From: Natranaeroarchaeum aerophilus
Lineage (GTDB): Archaea; Halobacteriota; Halobacteria; Halobacteriales; Natronoarchaeaceae
Assembly (NCBI RefSeq): GCF_023638055.1
Contig: NZ_JAKRVY010000008.1
Span: 84,148-136,454, forward strand
DNA length: 52,307 nucleotides
Direction of reading: 5' to 3'
Positions 24,260 through 33,452 of the stretch are shown here, in pieces; the stretch's first letter is position 1; each line of letters opens with the position of its first letter. Made by a program: the position numbers and the translations under genes. Under the pieces are notes generated by a model. It was not told where the DNA came from, made no database searches, and saw nothing but the letters and a program-made list of their open reading frames with translations.

Positions 24260-24781
24260 CTAACGCTCGTACTCGTCGGTGACGAACGGACCGATCGCGC
24301 CCGCGACTGCGTGGACCAGCGCGGACTCCCGCGAGATAGTGTCTCCGGTCAGGACGCCCGCCGCGCCTTCCTGTCGGGCGACGTTCTCTCGGTCGAGTTC
24401 GTCGTCGAGGATCGGACCGAGTTCCTCGCCCGCCTGGAGTCGCTCGCCGACACGTCCCGGGAGCGGGAGCGTCGGCCCGCCCCCACGAACCAGCCGATCG
24501 CCGTCGGTCACGGCGGCCCACATGATCAGCGAGAGCCCCGGAATCTCGTCGACCACTTCGACGCCACCTTCGATACCGACCCCGAGATCGTAGCTCCCGG
24601 CATCGAGTGCGCATCGTGCACGGTTCTCCGCTCCCTCGATCGTCTCCGCACGACCCCAGGGCTGTTCGGGGACGCGCGAGTCGACAGCAATCCCCTCGAC
24701 CTGGACGCCCGGAAGCTCCGAGAACGCTGCTTCGACCGCGCCGATCTTGACCGGATTCGTACTGCCGACGCCGACGTTCAT
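24260..24781 (-). CDS. Inosine/xanthosine triphosphatase (DUF84)
   Basis: The 173-residue protein starts MNVGVGSTNPVKIGAVEAAF, the nucleotide-binding signature of the DUF84/YjjX family, and has ETIEGAENRA and DLGVGIEGGV. These enzymes hydrolyse ITP and XTP to the monophosphate, removing mutagenic nucleotides from the pool. Its ATG shares a base with the aroC stop (TGATG), so it is translated by coupling with chorismate synthase. Confidence 0.88.
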   Translation of the reverse strand: MNVGVGSTNPVKIGAVEAAFSELPGVQVEGIAVDSRVPEQPWGRAETIEGAENRARCALDAGSYDLGVGIEGGVEVVDEIPGLSLIMWAAVTDGDRLVRGGGPTLPLPGRVGERLQAGEELGPILDDELDRENVARQEGAAGVLTGDTISRESALVHAVAGAIGPFVTDEYER

Positions 24782-25932
24782 CACTCGTTACGCGGATTTG
24801 ACGGGTGATAATCGGTATCGTACTCGCCCGGCTGATCGTCGACGCGGTCGGGGTTGATCCGGCCGGAGAGCAGCATGAAGTCAACTAGGGTGAGTGCCAG
24901 CATCGCCTCAACCACTGGGACGCCCCGTGGCGGCAGGACGGGATCGTGACGGCCGATCACCTTCTCCTCTTTGAGTTCGCCGGTTTCCCAGTCGGCAGTC
25001 TGCTGAGTCTTCGGGATCGACGTCGGAGCGTGAAGCGTCACCTCGCCGTAGATCGGCTCGCCGCTGGAGATACCGCCCTGAATCCCTCCGTGGTCATTTT
25101 CTACCGGTGTCGGGTTTCCATCATCGTCGAACTCCCAGTCGTCGTTTCGCTCCTTGCCGGTCCACTCGGCGGCCTCGGTACCCAGCCCGAACTCGAAGGC
25201 CGTCGTCGCAGGCACCGACATCATGGCCTCACCGAGACGCGCAGAGAGGGAATCGAAACGTGGCGCGCCGAGCCCGGCCGGAACGCCGCGGGCCTCGAAG
25301 TAGATCGAGCCGCCGATCGAGTCGCCCTCCTCCTGATAGCTCTCGATCAGTTCCTGCATCTCTGCTGCGGCATCGGGGTCTGCACACCGAACGTCGTTTT
25401 CCTCGCTGTGTTCGAGCAGTTGCTCGAAGCTCACGTCGGGCGCTTCGACATCGCCGATCTGGTTGACGTGTGCCTTGAGCTCGATCCCCTCCTGTGCAAG
25501 TAGTTTCTTCGCGATGGCTCCGGCGGCGACCCAGTTTACCGTTTCGCGCGCCGAGGAGCGCCCGCCGCCACCCCAGTTGCGCGTGCCGAACTTCGCGGAG
25601 TAGGTGAAGTCGCCGTGGGACGGACGGGGTGCGGTGATAAAGGGCTCGTACTTGCCCGACCGGGCGTCCTTGTTCTGGATGATCATGCCGATCGGCGTGC
25701 CCGTCGTATAGCCGTCCTGAATCCCGCTTTTGATCGAGACGGCGTCGGGTTCACCCCGGGACGTCGAGATCATCGACTGGCCGGGTTTGCGCCGGTCGAG
25801 ATCGCCCTGGATATCCTCCTCTGAGAGTTCCAGTCCCGCCGGACAGCCCGAGACCGTGACGCCCATCGCCTCGCCGTGACTTTCGCCGAACGTGGTCACC
25901 TGGAAGAGGCGACCGAACCGATTCCCGTTCAT
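24781..25932 (-). CDS. aroC: Chorismate synthase
   Basis: The 383-residue protein contains the invariant FGESHG near residue 17, PGRxDxS-like PRPSHGDFTY, RSSARET and the ALTLVDFMLLSGR C-terminal helix. It makes chorismate from EPSP with reduced FMN, the last common step of aromatic biosynthesis. The ATG at 25932 follows a GGGAGAGG ribosome-binding sequence and a TATA-like CATCTAAATG about 27 bp upstream. The frame extends to 26622, but that part is antisense to the UDG gene. The stop overlaps the start of the next gene by one base. Confidence 0.96.
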   Translation of the reverse strand: MNGNRFGRLFQVTTFGESHGEAMGVTVSGCPAGLELSEEDIQGDLDRRKPGQSMISTSRGEPDAVSIKSGIQDGYTTGTPIGMIIQNKDARSGKYEPFITAPRPSHGDFTYSAKFGTRNWGGGGRSSARETVNWVAAGAIAKKLLAQEGIELKAHVNQIGDVEAPDVSFEQLLEHSEENDVRCADPDAAAEMQELIESYQEEGDSIGGSIYFEARGVPAGLGAPRFDSLSARLGEAMMSVPATTAFEFGLGTEAAEWTGKERNDDWEFDDDGNPTPVENDHGGIQGGISSGEPIYGEVTLHAPTSIPKTQQTADWETGELKEEKVIGRHDPVLPPRGVPVVEAMLALTLVDFMLLSGRINPDRVDDQPGEYDTDYHPSNPRNE

Positions 25933-26083
25933 TACCTCTCCCTGAGGGGGGCAGGCATTTAGATGTTGCAATCGATGCGCGCCGTCGCTACTCGTGGATA
26001 TTGTCCGAGCAGAGGACGTTCCGCGGGTTCTTGATCTCGCCGGCCGGAGAGCGTACCGGTCACCGGTACGTTCCCGGTCGGCG

Positions 26084-26677
26084 TCAGTACTCCCCGAGTC
26101 GTGCCTGCCCACCCGAGCCACCGCTCCCACCGAGATCCGCTGCGGTAGCGATGGTTTCGTCGAAGGTGTCGCGCTGGCTCCGATCGTACAGTGTGGCTGC
26201 GGGATGTACCGACAGCAGGACGCGGCGTGAACTCCCGCCGATCCGGACGTCCTCGACGCGTCCGGCTTCCGAGGTGATTCCCACGGATCTCCCCAGAACG
26301 TGCTCGCTGGGGACTTTCCCGAGCGTGACGACGATCTCTGGGTCGATGAGTTCGAGTTCCCGCTCCAGATACGGCTTGCAGTTGTCAAGTTCCTCGTTGG
26401 TCGGATCGCGGTTCTCGGGCGGGCGACAGCGGACGCAGTTGGTGATCCGGACGTCCGCGCGTGCAAGTCCGACGTCTCGCAGCGCGTCGTCGAGGACATC
26501 GCCGCTCCGGCCGACGAACGGTTCACCGCGTTCGTCCTCGGTTGCACCGGGTGCTTCCCCGACGAAGACGATGTCGGTATCCTCGGGGCCGACGCCGTTG
26601 ACAATCCGACTACGGGAGTCACACAGTTCGGGACAGCGTTCGCAGGCGGTCACCGTGGTGCCGTCCATCTGCTCCAT
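26084..26677 (-). CDS. Type IV uracil-DNA glycosylase (4Fe-4S)
   Basis: The 197-residue protein has C12-x2-C15 and later cysteines in TNCVRCRPP and LDNCKPYL, consistent with a [4Fe-4S] cluster. The catalytic motif GEAPGATEDERGEPFVGRSG and the LLSVHPAATLY motif are both present. It removes uracil from DNA. The start is either M1 at 26677 or M4 at 26668; the longer frame to 26758 lacks any conserved content. Confidence 0.92.
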   Translation of the reverse strand: MEQMDGTTVTACERCPELCDSRSRIVNGVGPEDTDIVFVGEAPGATEDERGEPFVGRSGDVLDDALRDVGLARADVRITNCVRCRPPENRDPTNEELDNCKPYLERELELIDPEIVVTLGKVPSEHVLGRSVGITSEAGRVEDVRIGGSSRRVLLSVHPAATLYDRSQRDTFDETIATAADLGGSGGSGGQARLGEY

Positions 26678-26773
26678 ACTCGCAGACAGGGCCGCGTTCA
26701 CTAATGGGTACGGATCGGCATCGAAAATAGCGGTCGCTACGCCGGATTGCGGTCGCACTATGGGTCGAGAGAA

Positions 26774-26938
26774 CTACTCCTGATGATCCACGTCGACGCT
26801 TTCCCGTAGCTCGTCGAGCGCGTCGGATTCGGCCAGCTCTTCGAGCCGCTCCTGGAAGTGATCCTCGCAGAGGCCGACTTTGATACCGTCGGACTCGGCG
26901 GCGACGGAAGCGGTCTCGTCACAGTAGTGGCACTGCAT
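26774..26938 (-). CDS. CxxC zinc-binding microprotein, DUF6757-like
   Basis: The 54-residue protein has an N-terminal QCHYCDETASV zinc half-site and KVGLCEDHFQERLEELAE, providing C and H ligands for a single zinc, followed by an acidic helix. I recall near-identical haloarchaeal proteins as DUF6757, with no known role. A TATA-like TTCAAACG lies about 27 bp before the ATG at 26938, so the longer frame to 26986 is rejected. Confidence 0.65.
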   Translation of the reverse strand: MQCHYCDETASVAAESDGIKVGLCEDHFQERLEELAESDALDELRESVDVDHQE

Positions 26939-27001
26939 ATTCGAATGTAGGAGCCGACACCGTTTGAAGCCTGCGTTATCGGACACCGCGCCGATCCGCC
27001 G

Positions 27002-27787
27002 TCAGTCCCCGAGTACCGCGGCGATCGATCGGTATTCTGTCTCGTCGAGTCCGGCCCGCCCGAGTTCGGTTTCATGTGCGTCCGTCCCCCCGGTCGGGAC
27101 CAGATCGTGTTCGCGGATCACCCGGTCAACGGGTGTCGTATCCACTGCCCGTCCGTACGGGTAGAACCGCTCAACAGCGTCGAGGTGCTCGGACAGTGCC
27201 AGCGCTGCGTCGGGGTCGTCGTAGCGTAGGGGGTGCGCCAGACCAACCAACCCACAGGCGTCGTCCAGAAGCCGCCGCCCCGTCTCGAACGTCGTCACGT
27301 CGCGCGCGACGAAACACGGCCCGTCGTTGCCGATCAACTCGTCGAACGCGTCCGTGTAGGACAGCCCCGTTTCCGGGTGTGCATCGATCGCCCGCGCGAG
27401 GTGTGGGCGACCAAAGCCCTCCTCGACGGTAAGACCGAGATCCACGCCGAGTCGGTCTTCACAGCGCTCGACCATCGCCCGTCCGCGCCCGATCCGGTCG
27501 CGCTGGATCCGATCGAGTTCCGTAGTTAGCTCGGCGGTCCTCTCTGCACCGTAGCCCAGCAGGTCGACGCGCTGGCCGCTTGCCGTCTCGACGCGAAGCT
27601 CGATCCCGCTCACGACGGTGAGATCGTCGATGACGTCGACCGGTGTCTCGATATCGGGGTGGAGCCGGTCGTGATCGGTGATCGCGACGACAGAGACGCC
27701 TGCTTCGCGTGCGGCGGCAGGGAGAGTTTCGAGCGTTAGCGAGCCGTCCGAGCGCGTCGTGTGGACGTGGAGATCCGCATAGACCAT
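27002..27787 (-). CDS. PHP-domain metal-dependent phosphoesterase
   Basis: The 261-residue PHP domain has the first metal motif DLHVHTTRSDGSL near residue 5 and the second ITDHDRLHP, then GLVGLAHPLRY in the middle and a later GTDAHETELG. It hydrolyses a phosphoester, possibly nucleotide or histidinol-phosphate-like, but the substrate is unknown. The start at 27787 gives MVYADLHVHT; the extension to 27829 adds 14 residues of non-family sequence. Transcription is divergent from the NTF2-like gene at 27864. Confidence 0.88.
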   Translation of the reverse strand: MVYADLHVHTTRSDGSLTLETLPAAAREAGVSVVAITDHDRLHPDIETPVDVIDDLTVVSGIELRVETASGQRVDLLGYGAERTAELTTELDRIQRDRIGRGRAMVERCEDRLGVDLGLTVEEGFGRPHLARAIDAHPETGLSYTDAFDELIGNDGPCFVARDVTTFETGRRLLDDACGLVGLAHPLRYDDPDAALALSEHLDAVERFYPYGRAVDTTPVDRVIREHDLVPTGGTDAHETELGRAGLDETEYRSIAAVLGD

Positions 27788-27863
27788 ATCTCCGCTTTCG
27801 ACCCCGGGCCGATGACCGTTCCGGTCCACAGCGCTTGTTACCCCTCGGCACGCACTCGCCTGT

Positions 27864-28217
27864 ATGGCCGACGCCGACGCGACCGTCCGCGCGTTCTACG
27901 CCGCCCTCGACGAGCACCGCTACGACGATCTCACCGACCTGCTCGTCCCCGGATTCACTCACTATCGACCGGATCGGACCTTTGAGGGTCGGGACGCATT
28001 CGTCTCGTTCATGCGCGAAGACCGACCGATGACCGACACGACCCACGAAATAGAAGGGGTGTTTACGAACGGGAGCGGAGCCGCCGTACAGGGACGACTG
28101 CTGGACTCGCAGGGAGAATCGCTCTTCCGGTTCGCGGATATCCACACAGTCACAGACGGGCGGATCGAGAGCGTCCGGACGTACACGCAGGGGCATCCGA
28201 AACGGGTCGAATCCTGA
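27864..28217 (+). CDS. NTF2-like (SnoaL-type) protein
   Basis: The 117-residue protein starts ATVRAFYAALDEHRYDDLTDLLVPGFTHY and ends FADIHTVTDGRIESVRTYTQ, the alpha-plus-beta cone pattern of SnoaL/NTF2-like proteins. Members include small ligand-binding proteins and isomerases; no catalytic residue is evident. A TATA-like GCTTGTTACC lies about 27 bp before the ATG. Confidence 0.82.
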   Translation: MADADATVRAFYAALDEHRYDDLTDLLVPGFTHYRPDRTFEGRDAFVSFMREDRPMTDTTHEIEGVFTNGSGAAVQGRLLDSQGESLFRFADIHTVTDGRIESVRTYTQGHPKRVES

Positions 28218-28234
28218 GAACTGTCGGAGAGTAA

Positions 28235-29614
28235 CTACTCGCGCTCGCCCGCGCCAAGCGCCGACTCGCCGACCGGGTCATGTCCCTCGATCCGTTCTTT
28301 GCCGCCCATGTAGGGGCGCAGCGGCTCGGGGACAGTGACGGTGCCGTCCTCGTTCTGGTAGTACTCCAGCAGGGCGACCATCACGCGTCCCACGGCCGTC
28401 CCCGACGCGTTGAGCGTGTGGAGATACTCCGCCGACTCGTGGCGTTCGGGGCGGTACCGCAGTCCGGCACGCCGCGCCTGGAACTCCTCGAAGTTCGACG
28501 CCGACGAGACCTCCAGCCACCGACCACCGCGGTCCGGGCCATCCTCCATGTCGTCGCCAGGTGCCCACACCTCGATGTCGTAGGTCTTCGCCGACGCGAA
28601 GGTCAGATCGCCGGTACAGAGTTCGAGGATTCGATAGGGGAGCCCCAGACGTCGAAGGACCTCCTCTGCCTCGTCGAGCAGCGTTTCGAGACGCTCGTAG
28701 CTCTCCTCGGGTTCGACAAAGTTGACTAGCTCGACCTTGTTGAACTGGTGGACCCGAACGATCCCGCGCGTCGCGACGCCGTGTTCGCCCGCTTCTCGTC
28801 GGAAGTTCGGCGTGTACGCCTGATGTTTCAGCGGCAGATCGTCAGCCAACAGTATTTCGTCGGCGTACATGTTGGTGACCGGAACCTCCGCAGTCGGGCA
28901 GAGCCAGAGGTCGTCGTCCCCGTACGCTTCCTCGTTGCTCCCGCCCAGACGGTAGGCGTCGTCGGCGAACTTCGGGAGCTGGCCAGTCCCCTGCATCGAC
29001 TCGCTTTTCACCGGGACCGGTGGGAAGACGTCGTGGTACTCCTGTTCGCGATGGAGGTCGAGCATGAACTGGATCAGCGCGTGTTCGAGCTGTGCACCCT
29101 CGCCTTTGAGGAAATAGAAGCCGCTCCCGGTCGTCTTCGCGCCGCGAGCCTCGTCGATGATCTCCAGGTCCTCCCCGAGGTCGTAGTGGGGCGTGACCTC
29201 GTTCGGAAGCTCACGAGAGTCCTCGAACCCCTCGCGTCGAAGTTCGACGTTGTCCGACTCGTCCTCACCGACCGGGACGCTCTCGTGGGGTACCTGTGGC
29301 AGTTCGAGCATCGCGTCCTCAAGCTGGGCGGCCAGCTCGTCGGCTTCGGTCTCGACCTCCTCGAGTTCGCTCTTGAGCGACTGGGAGCGTTCGATCGCTT
29401 CCTCGGCCTCCTCGTGTTTTCCCTCCTGTTTGAGTTCGCCGATCGTGCTACTGACCTGATTGCGCTCGTGGCGCAGTTCGTCGCCACGCGCCTTCAGCTC
29501 GCGCCACTCCTCGTCGAGTTCGAGCACGGCGTCGACATCCGCATCGGCACCACGTGCTGCCATCGCCTCCCGGACCTCGTCGGCCCGCTCGCGAAGGGTC
29601 GTCCTGTCGAGCAT
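28235..29614 (-). CDS. serS: Seryl-tRNA synthetase
   Basis: The 459-residue class II synthetase has the N-terminal tRNA-binding helical arm (about 25-110), motif 2 FRREAGEHGVATRGIVRVHQF, and motif 3 GTAVGRVMVALLEYYQNEDGTV near the C-terminus. It is the common (bacterial-type) SerRS, not the methanogen-specific form. It charges tRNA-Ser. A TATA-like GGTTTTGCC lies about 30 bp before the ATG. Confidence 0.97.
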   Translation of the reverse strand: MLDRTTLRERADEVREAMAARGADADVDAVLELDEEWRELKARGDELRHERNQVSSTIGELKQEGKHEEAEEAIERSQSLKSELEEVETEADELAAQLEDAMLELPQVPHESVPVGEDESDNVELRREGFEDSRELPNEVTPHYDLGEDLEIIDEARGAKTTGSGFYFLKGEGAQLEHALIQFMLDLHREQEYHDVFPPVPVKSESMQGTGQLPKFADDAYRLGGSNEEAYGDDDLWLCPTAEVPVTNMYADEILLADDLPLKHQAYTPNFRREAGEHGVATRGIVRVHQFNKVELVNFVEPEESYERLETLLDEAEEVLRRLGLPYRILELCTGDLTFASAKTYDIEVWAPGDDMEDGPDRGGRWLEVSSASNFEEFQARRAGLRYRPERHESAEYLHTLNASGTAVGRVMVALLEYYQNEDGTVTVPEPLRPYMGGKERIEGHDPVGESALGAGERE

Positions 29615-29682
29615 TCTTGGGAAGTGATTCAGGTGCGCGCGGCAAAACCGTGTCGGTGCAGTCCACCGAACTGTGTCGTCGG

Positions 29683-30279
29683 TCAGGACTTTACGGCGAT
29701 GTCGTTGATACCGGACTGGACAAAGTACCAGAACGCGGGTGGAACGAACACCGCGCAGACAAAGAGTACGATGTTGGACTGGTCAGCGATCCCCTGTAGA
29801 TCGTCACTCATGAACCAGAAGACGGCGAACGTGATCGGTGGGGCGAACAATCCGAGGGTACGCGCCAGCGGCCGAAGCTCCTTGTCAGTCCCGCGATCCA
29901 GCTGATCGTTCGTCACGTAACACCAGTAGGTCGTGTAGAAGCCAAGCGAGAGAACAGTAAACAGGACCTGTTTTCCGAGCGATCGGTGCTGGAACGCAGC
30001 GGGATCGGTTAATGTCGTGCCATCGGTCAACGTCGTCGTGCTGGCGGAAGCTGTCGTATCAGCAGCCGTGGCAGTCGAAGCGCGTGTTGTCTCCTCAGTT
30101 GACGCCTGTTTGTCGTCGTCGCCACCAAACAGATTTCGAAGCGAGTCGAGGATCCCACCACCATCACTCGGGGCCGGACCCTGCGAGTTCGCCGTCGACC
30201 CAATCAGGTTTGCCGCACACTCCCCACACTCGGTCGCCTTCGGGCCGACTTCCGCCTCGCACTCGTGACAATATCGCAT
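29683..30279 (-). CDS. Zinc-ribbon, DUF4234-like membrane protein
   Basis: The 198-residue protein starts MRYCHECEAEVGPKATECGECAANL, a four-Cys zinc ribbon (CHEC, CGEC). A Thr/Ala-rich low-complexity linker follows (about 50-90), then about three membrane helices (VLFTVLSLGFYTTYWCYV, FAPPITFAVFWFM, NIVLFVCAVFVPPAFWYFV), with a GFYTTYW motif like DUF4234. The function is unknown. It diverges from the MBL hydrolase; a TATA-like GCTTATGG lies about 27 bp upstream. Confidence 0.78.
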   Translation of the reverse strand: MRYCHECEAEVGPKATECGECAANLIGSTANSQGPAPSDGGGILDSLRNLFGGDDDKQASTEETTRASTATAADTTASASTTTLTDGTTLTDPAAFQHRSLGKQVLFTVLSLGFYTTYWCYVTNDQLDRGTDKELRPLARTLGLFAPPITFAVFWFMSDDLQGIADQSNIVLFVCAVFVPPAFWYFVQSGINDIAVKS

Positions 30280-30378
30280 TGGGTCGAGTATGTTCCCCCA
30301 ATTCCCATAAGCGTTTCTCACGCAAGAAACTCGACGGGTCGAAGTAACCTCTTTTAGGTTGCCACACGGTTTTCCACT

Positions 30379-31290
30379 ATGGCAGCAGGCGATGTCACGG
30401 AAGTGACGATGGGTTCGTGTACTGACCTCTACTATGTCGATACCGGAATGTACGACTCGCCGGGCTACGGCGCGGTGTACGTTCTCGACGCCGAGCGTCC
30501 CGCAGTCGTCGATACCGGGATCGGCACGAACTACGAGTACGTGAAGGATGCCATCGACACAGTCGGACTCACGACCGAGGAGATCGAGGTCATCGCGCCG
30601 ACACACGTCCACCTCGACCACGCCGGTGGGGCGGGTTTTCTTGCCGCGGACTGTCCGAATGCGGACGTCTACACACACGAGATCGGCGTCCCGCATCTCG
30701 CCGACCCATCACGACTCGTGGAGGGAACCAGGGCCGCTGTCGGCGATCAGTGGCAGTATTACACCGATCCGAAGCCGGTTCCCGAAGACCGTCTCCGGGC
30801 GCTCACTGATGGCGACGTCATCGATCTGGGCGATCACGAACTCCGTGTCCACCACGCGCCGGGCCACGCCCCCCACCAGGTCGTCTTCGAGGATCCGGCG
30901 AACGACGCGGTCTTTACCGCCGACGCCGCCGGGATCTACGTGCCAGAACTGGACCGGATCGAACCCACCTCGCCGCCGTCGAACTTCGACCTCGAAGGGG
31001 CGCTCGACGACGTCGAAACGCTCCGGGAGATCGATCCGGAGACGCTGCTGTTTGCCCACTTCGGCCCAGCCCCGACGGCGGGCCTCCTCGACGAGTACGA
31101 GACGGTACTCTCCGAGTGGGTCGAAAGCGTCGAGGAAAAGCGTGCAGTGCTCGGTAACGACGAGGCCGTCGTGGACCACTTCGTCGATGGCGTCGACGAG
31201 GACCTGATCGAGGTCTGGGGCGAACACAAGGCACGCGCGGAGACGGCGATGAACGTCCGCGGCGTCCTCGGCTATCTCGACCATCGGTAA
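30379..31290 (+). CDS. MBL-fold metallo-hydrolase
   Basis: The 303-residue protein has the zinc motif THVHLDHAGG near residue 75, a later HHAPGHAPHQVVFED, and AVFTADAAGIYV, then a C-terminal helical extension. It is a glyoxalase-II-type hydrolase of unknown substrate. A TATA-like CTTTTAGG lies about 27 bp before the ATG. Confidence 0.9.
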   Translation: MAAGDVTEVTMGSCTDLYYVDTGMYDSPGYGAVYVLDAERPAVVDTGIGTNYEYVKDAIDTVGLTTEEIEVIAPTHVHLDHAGGAGFLAADCPNADVYTHEIGVPHLADPSRLVEGTRAAVGDQWQYYTDPKPVPEDRLRALTDGDVIDLGDHELRVHHAPGHAPHQVVFEDPANDAVFTADAAGIYVPELDRIEPTSPPSNFDLEGALDDVETLREIDPETLLFAHFGPAPTAGLLDEYETVLSEWVESVEEKRAVLGNDEAVVDHFVDGVDEDLIEVWGEHKARAETAMNVRGVLGYLDHR

Positions 31291-31318
31291 AACAACTCTA
31301 AACCGCCGCTATGTTCAT

Positions 31319-31331
31319 ACCGTTTTATTAT
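31319..31331 (+). promoter_or_regulatory. TATA-like element for first acyl-CoA synthetase
   Basis: ACCGTTTTATTAT has its TTTTATTA core at 31323-31330, centred 28 bp before the ATG at 31354. The transcript would therefore start at that ATG, which supports the shorter start that also aligns with the paralogue downstream. Confidence 0.5.
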
Positions 31332-31353
31332 GATGGTGGACAGTCACTCCCAT

Positions 31354-33345
31354 ATGAACTGGAGGGACGCCGAGGCGGAGTTCGACGATCACGTAACCGA
31401 GATGAGCACGTTGCCGCGGCTGTTCGAGGTGGCGGCCGAGCGCCACGCGGATCGACCCGCCCAGCAGTACAAGGGTGGGGTCTACGATCGCTCACTGACC
31501 GAGTCCGTGCTTCCCGAAGCGCCCGACGACGAGTTCCGCGCCATCCCATACGCCGAGATGCGCGATATCGTGCACCATCTAGCGGCGGGATTCCGCGATC
31601 TCGGCGTCGCGGATGGCACCCGTGTTGGACTCTTTGCCGACACCCGCATGGAGTGGGCACAGACCGACTTCAGCCTCCTCGCGGCGGGCGGCGTCGTCAC
31701 CACAGTCTACACCGGTTCCTCACCGCACCAGGCCCAGTACCTGCTGGACGATCCGGGTGCAGAGGGCGTCGTCGTCGAAAACGCGGAGCTGCTTGACCGG
31801 ATCCTCTCCGTCGAGGACGAGCTCGATCTGGAGTTCATCGTCGTGATGGACAGCTACGACGAGAGCGACGACGCCTACGACCGCGAGGACATCTATACGC
31901 TCGCCGACGTCCACGATCGCGGCGCGGACAGGTACGACCCGGACGAATACGAAGGATGGCTCGACGAGCGTGATGTGGAGGATCTCGCCAGCCTGATATA
32001 CACGTCCGGAACCACTGGCCAGCCCAAGGGCGTCCAGTTGACCCACGCCAACTTCCGCTCGAACGTCAATCAGGTGTACAGACGGTACGGCCCGCGCCCC
32101 GACAAGGGCGACACGCCGGTTATCGACGAACACACCCGGACTGTCTCCTTCCTGCCCCTCGCACACGTCTTCGAGCGGATGGCCGGACACTTCCTCATGT
32201 TCGGCGTCGGGGCCTGCGTCGCCTACGCCGAGAGCTCCGACACCATTCAGGCGGACTTCGAGCAGGTCGGGCCGACGACCGCGACCAGCGTCCCGCGGGT
32301 GTACGAGAAGATGTACGACGCGATCCGCGAGCAGGCCCAGGAATCGGACATCAAAGCCCGGATCTTCGCCTGGGCGACCGACGTCGGACAGACGTACCAC
32401 GAGACCGACGACCCCGGCTTCGTCCTCGAAACGAAGCGAACTGTCGCCGACAAACTCGTTTTCAGCACGGTCAAGGAGGCGCTGGGCGGAAATATCGAGT
32501 TTTTCATCAGCGGAGGCGGCAGCCTCTCGTCAGAGCTCTGTGCGCTATATCATGGGATGGGCCTGCCGATTATGGAGGGGTACGGCCTGACCGAGACCTC
32601 ACCCGTCGTCGCAGTCAACCCGCCCGAGGAGCCGAAGGTCGGAACGATCGGTCCCCCAGTGGTCGACGTCGACGTCCGGATCGACGAGAGCCTCGCGGGC
32701 GACGAGTTCGCGGATCTGCCCGGCGAGGTCGGCGAGTTGCTCGTTCGAGGCCCGAACGTCACTGAAGGGTACTGGGAGAAGCCAGACGCCACTGCGGGCG
32801 CGTTCACCGAGCTAGAGAGTGAAGCGGCGTCCGCAGATGGCGGCGAGGGGGAGACAGACCGCTGGTTCCGGACTGGCGACATCGTTCACCAGCGTCCTGA
32901 CGACTACATCGAGTTCAAAGAGCGAGCAAAACAGATCATGGTGCTCTCGACGGGCAAAAACGTCGCTCCGGCCCCCATCGAGGACGCCTTCGCTTCCAGC
33001 GAGGTTGTCGAACAGTGCATGGTCGTCGGCGACAGCCGGAAGTTCGTCGGCGCGCTGATCGCACCCAACGTGGAGGGGATCCGCTCGTGGGCCGAGGAGG
33101 ACGGAATTGACCTGCCAGCCAGTCACAGTGCGCTTATCGAGGACGACCGCGTCCGTGAGCGGATCCATCAGGAAGTCGACGCCGTAAACGAGAACTTCGA
33201 GTCCTACGAGACGATCAAGAAGTTCCGGCTCGTCTCCGAGGAGTTCACCGAGGATAACGATCTGATGACGCCGACGATGAAGAAGAAACGCCGGAACATC
33301 ATCGACCGGTTCGATGATCAGATCGAGGATATGTACGAGGATTGA
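31354..33345 (+). CDS. Long-chain acyl-CoA synthetase, paralogue 1
   Basis: The 663-residue AMP-forming ligase has the P-loop YTSGTTGQPKG, GYGLTETSPV, DRWFRTGDIV and GKNVAPAPIE, ending in MKKKRRNII. It activates a fatty acid with ATP and CoA at the cytoplasmic side of the membrane. The start at 31354 (MNWRDAEAEF) aligns with the paralogue's MSWREAEREY and lies about 28 bp after the TATA element; the longer frame from 31330 is rejected. A very similar gene follows at 33453. Confidence 0.93.
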   Translation: MNWRDAEAEFDDHVTEMSTLPRLFEVAAERHADRPAQQYKGGVYDRSLTESVLPEAPDDEFRAIPYAEMRDIVHHLAAGFRDLGVADGTRVGLFADTRMEWAQTDFSLLAAGGVVTTVYTGSSPHQAQYLLDDPGAEGVVVENAELLDRILSVEDELDLEFIVVMDSYDESDDAYDREDIYTLADVHDRGADRYDPDEYEGWLDERDVEDLASLIYTSGTTGQPKGVQLTHANFRSNVNQVYRRYGPRPDKGDTPVIDEHTRTVSFLPLAHVFERMAGHFLMFGVGACVAYAESSDTIQADFEQVGPTTATSVPRVYEKMYDAIREQAQESDIKARIFAWATDVGQTYHETDDPGFVLETKRTVADKLVFSTVKEALGGNIEFFISGGGSLSSELCALYHGMGLPIMEGYGLTETSPVVAVNPPEEPKVGTIGPPVVDVDVRIDESLAGDEFADLPGEVGELLVRGPNVTEGYWEKPDATAGAFTELESEAASADGGEGETDRWFRTGDIVHQRPDDYIEFKERAKQIMVLSTGKNVAPAPIEDAFASSEVVEQCMVVGDSRKFVGALIAPNVEGIRSWAEEDGIDLPASHSALIEDDRVRERIHQEVDAVNENFESYETIKKFRLVSEEFTEDNDLMTPTMKKKRRNIIDRFDDQIEDMYED

Positions 33346-33452
33346 GCTAGTTAGAAACTGTAGTATTACCCTTTGCCAGTGCTTTTGGAGCTGATATCCA
33401 TCCAGATAACCCGCCCAATTTATTATTATCGAATGAGATTGTCAGGTAGAGC

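Noticed and set aside
24781-26622. Long N-terminal extension of chorismate synthase to 26622
   Set aside because: It crosses the UDG gene, and the ATG at 25932 has an SD and TATA and begins with the family's conserved start.
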